A stretch of DNA of 64,000 nucleotides from Paenibacillus swuensis (lineage in GTDB: Bacteria > Bacillota > Bacilli > Paenibacillales > DY6). Position numbers and translations under genes: made by a program. A model generated the notes under the pieces. It did not search any database. It was not told the origin of the DNA and worked only from the letters and a program-made list of their open reading frames with translations. Positions within the stretch are counted from its first letter, which is position 1. Every line of letters begins with the position of its first letter. The stretch is taken from the NCBI RefSeq assembly GCF_001644605.1, contig NZ_CP011388.1, positions 452,440 to 516,439 of the forward strand, in the 5' to 3' direction. Shown piece after piece: positions 61,509 to 64,000 of the stretch.

Positions 61509-64000
61509 TTACCTCAACTGCTCCAAAATAGAAGGATCCTTGATCTTCGTGTCCTGTGCTAGCATGACGACTTTCGATAAAATTTCAGAAGTTCGCGGGT
61601 CTTCATCCAGAAATGGAAGGAACAGCTTGCCACGGTGCTGAGATGGAACTGCCAAGATGTAGAGTGTGCCCGCAGCCTGCTTTTGGACGGTACCACTGCC
61701 GAGATGCACCCCATAGTCCTCTAATGCCCCTGATATTCGAGCAAAATTCCCCTCCAACCGCACATTCTCTATCTTCAGCAACCGCAAAGATTCGATAATA
61801 ATAACCTTACGCAACTCTATAGTCGTTAGACTGGCTTCAGGATCGACCCCGCCGACGTGCGCGGTGCTTACAACCAAATCTACATCCCGCATCACTTCAG
61901 AGAAGATGATGGGAGGAACATCGCTTATTGCAATAGGCTTATAGGTATCCCGGTGGATGAACGAGACCGACTCCAGTGTGGGCGCCTCAATCTCCGAAGG
62001 AGCGAACCAATCCGCCACTGCATAAATTTGAGTAATGATATTCTCCTTGTGATACACCTTCTGAAGTCCCTCTTCATAGCTGACGGTCCACATCCTGGAT
62101 TTCAATAATGCTATCGTACGATTCATTTGAATTTGGTGTCCAGCATACCGACGGGAATGGGATCCACTATCCAGCTCGTCTGCATTAGGCACATACAGCT
62201 CCCGGAACACTTGTTTGAAGGGTTGCTGCAGCTGACGATCGAACAATAGCTTCTGATACGAACTCCATTGACTGCTCTGATACAAGTGAACCGGGTGCGC
62301 TATCCAAATTCGATCCTCAGTAGACAGAGCATAGGCTTGTCCCGCAGCATTAACCAACTGCCCAGCATGATAGAACCCGAGAAAACCATCTTCCCCCGTT
62401 CGCCATATAAGTGAATGAACAAGCGTAGCCAGCGTTGGATTATGCGACAAATTCATCAATTCCTCATAGGCAAAATCCGCCTGCGACTCCATACTCTTCT
62501 CTAACTCTATGATTGCGCGCTTATGTTGGTTTCTCAGACCAGTCACAGCTTCTTTAAGCGACAGCACATAAGGATGTTTACTGTACTTGGCTGGCAACGT
62601 CTTCAATTTCTTCCCTTGCTTCGTCGTCTCAATCGCAGCGCGGCCATCCCTATCAACAACCAATTTCACTTCCAGGTCGTCAATAACCGTTGGCTCGAGC
62701 ATAGGAGCCATGTCTTCGAACTTTCTGGATTCCATATCCCACTTCATCCGGGTCACATCGGCATAACCTGCATTTCTGGACAAGTTGTCCAACGCGATTG
62801 CTACGGCTATCGCTTCACTGGCGCTGCGTTGTGCGCCGAATTTTTTGCTTTCTTGGGCGAATCTCTGGATAAACTCATACCGCTCACGCACACCGCTGCC
62901 CCGTACGTCACCGATTGGAACTAAGCTATAGCATAACAAGTGGTCTTTGTTTCGTTTGGCGATGACAGATGCTTTCATTTCTTGCAACTCTAACTTGCCC
63001 AGAACGGCATCCGCGAACAGCTGAGAGCGCCGATGATTCGATCCGGCTGAGATATATTTGGCACAGCGGTACAACATATTGAACCGCTTCTCGCCCAATT
63101 GTTCATAAGCGGACATAAACCAATGAATGTCGAATGCCCCGTCGTTAAACTCCTTTGGAGAGATTGGAGAGTAATGCGCGACAACAGTCTCTTTCTCAGC
63201 AGAGAAGTCCTCGTTCACATGAGCATGGAAGTACCATGCTGCACTGCGCAACCCCGGCCAATCTAAGTACGCTGCGATCAGCTCGATCCACTGCGGCGCA
63301 TACATGGCCGCTTCTAGTAAACGTTCATCCGTAATGCGTGAATTCTTCAGCATGCGAGCCAGCTTCTCTACATCATCACCACTTGCCGGATGACAGGCAC
63401 GAAGGAGGTGGCTGAAGGACTCTCTTTTGCTTCGATTACCATAAATGTATCCTCGTACGAACGTTTCTTGATCCAACCTTGATAAGATGGCAATGAAATA
63501 TTCCATGCCCTCATAGTAGACAATCCGACCGGCTAAATTCGATAATTCCGTAGCCAGATCTCCGCGATTCAATTCTATATCCAGGATAAGAGGAACAATC
63601 GTCTCTTTAAATCGTTGCAGCGTAGGGGACTGAAGCGTGTTATCCATCTTCTTGTTGGTCATGTTCCACATATGATTCATGCTTTGTTGATCTCTTGTTA
63701 GAAGTTCCCGATAGATCTCTTCGTCTTCAATGAGTCCCAATTCCCGTGCTCTTACCCAATCCTTAAGTTCACACATACCATGATTAAATTCCGTAATATG
63801 ATAGTAGTTATGTTTTAATGCAAAATACGCAGCAAAGGAATGATCATCATACACAGCATCCCCTGTCCTCCGAAGCCAAGGCTCTACAAGTAACGGCCAA
63901 GCATCGGATTGTCCATGAATTTCTCTTCTCTGCAGGCTTACGATCACCTGATTTAACACCCGACTCGAGAATTGGAACCGTTCCCCCACCTCACAGTCCC
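61509..64000 (-). CDS. DUF4132/DUF5724-like large protein (partial, runs off right edge)
   Basis: At least 830 residues; the frame is open to the end of the window, so the true start lies beyond it. The N-terminal part visible is helical and repeat-like. The C-terminal region has VHLGSGTVQKQAAGTLYILA, SQHRGKLFLPFLDEDPRTSE and IKDPSILEQL, characteristic of the DUF4132 family, whose members include MolR-like proteins. Function is not established. Confidence 0.75.
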   Translation of the reverse strand, partial: DCEVGERFQFSSRVLNQVIVSLQRREIHGQSDAWPLLVEPWLRRTGDAVYDDHSFAAYFALKHNYYHITEFNHGMCELKDWVRARELGLIEDEEIYRELLTRDQQSMNHMWNMTNKKMDNTLQSPTLQRFKETIVPLILDIELNRGDLATELSNLAGRIVYYEGMEYFIAILSRLDQETFVRGYIYGNRSKRESFSHLLRACHPASGDDVEKLARMLKNSRITDERLLEAAMYAPQWIELIAAYLDWPGLRSAAWYFHAHVNEDFSAEKETVVAHYSPISPKEFNDGAFDIHWFMSAYEQLGEKRFNMLYRCAKYISAGSNHRRSQLFADAVLGKLELQEMKASVIAKRNKDHLLCYSLVPIGDVRGSGVRERYEFIQRFAQESKKFGAQRSASEAIAVAIALDNLSRNAGYADVTRMKWDMESRKFEDMAPMLEPTVIDDLEVKLVVDRDGRAAIETTKQGKKLKTLPAKYSKHPYVLSLKEAVTGLRNQHKRAIIELEKSMESQADFAYEELMNLSHNPTLATLVHSLIWRTGEDGFLGFYHAGQLVNAAGQAYALSTEDRIWIAHPVHLYQSSQWSSYQKLLFDRQLQQPFKQVFRELYVPNADELDSGSHSRRYAGHQIQMNRTIALLKSRMWTVSYEEGLQKVYHKENIITQIYAVADWFAPSEIEAPTLESVSFIHRDTYKPIAISDVPPIIFSEVMRDVDLVVSTAHVGGVDPEASLTTIELRKVIIIESLRLLKIENVRLEGNFARISGALEDYGVHLGSGTVQKQAAGTLYILAVPSQHRGKLFLPFLDEDPRTSEILSKVVMLAQDTKIKDPSILEQLR

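Overview
The window looks like chromosome of a Paenibacillus-type member of the Firmicutes. The evidence is the abundance of YesM/YesN-type sensor kinase and AraC-response-regulator pairs next to LplABC-type sugar transporters, many AraC regulators, large secreted multidomain glycosidases, strong AGGAGG-type ribosome binding sites, frequent TTG and GTG starts, a FapR-like operator in front of fabH and a cre site. These calls come from reading the sequence; no database search was run.

Region 1 (1-1.98 kb, minus strand) is a sulfonate-type binding lipoprotein followed by a threonine-synthase-like PLP enzyme that runs off the left edge. A sigma-A promoter and a terminator-like leader hairpin precede them. 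Region 2 (2.0-18.0 kb) is a sugar locus. It holds two Gfo/Idh/MocA oxidoreductases with a divergent AraC regulator, then a binding lipoprotein and two permeases, a YesM kinase, a YesN regulator, a second membrane-anchored binding protein in the kinase operon, and a 1702-residue secreted GH89 alpha-N-acetylglucosaminidase with a 1410-bp internal tandem duplication. The promoters of the binding lipoprotein and of the GH89 gene share a 28-bp operator placed exactly 31 nt from the -10 box.

Region 3 (18.1-25.9 kb) is mixed: a small membrane protein, an FtsW/RodA-family protein, a YdcZ-Crp-YdcZ trio, a DUF1801 protein, a GH36-like glycosidase with a probable non-ATG start, and a secreted beta-amylase.

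Region 4 (25.9-48.4 kb) is the most interesting part. It encodes an ASRT-family (Anabaena sensory rhodopsin transducer-like) protein, a second YesN/YesM pair, two permeases, a binding lipoprotein, a GH36 alpha-galactosidase, an amidohydrolase_2 protein, a GH78-like rhamnosidase, a creatininase-family protein, two phytanoyl-CoA-dioxygenase-like oxygenases each paired with its own AraC regulator, and a 1337-residue secreted enzyme of unassigned family. Three promoters in this region, up to 15 kb apart, share a 28-bp operator and an exact 28-nt operator-to--10 spacing. This ties the giant enzyme, the enzyme operon and the transporter into one regulon, most simply controlled by the second YesN. 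I infer an undescribed glycan or glycoside import-and-degradation system.

Region 5 (48.5-64 kb) is accessory and decayed. It has small DUF1801, YcgL, HIRAN, SemiSWEET, GyrI-like, methyltransferase, GNAT and cytidine-deaminase genes, a FapR-controlled fabH, a secreted CX5R phosphatase and a DUF4132-like protein running off the right edge. Interspersed are remnants of AraC, SDR, GNAT, HIRAN and creatininase genes, and three consecutive genes broken by one frameshift each. I saw no rRNA, tRNA, CRISPR array, intact insertion sequence or replication origin.
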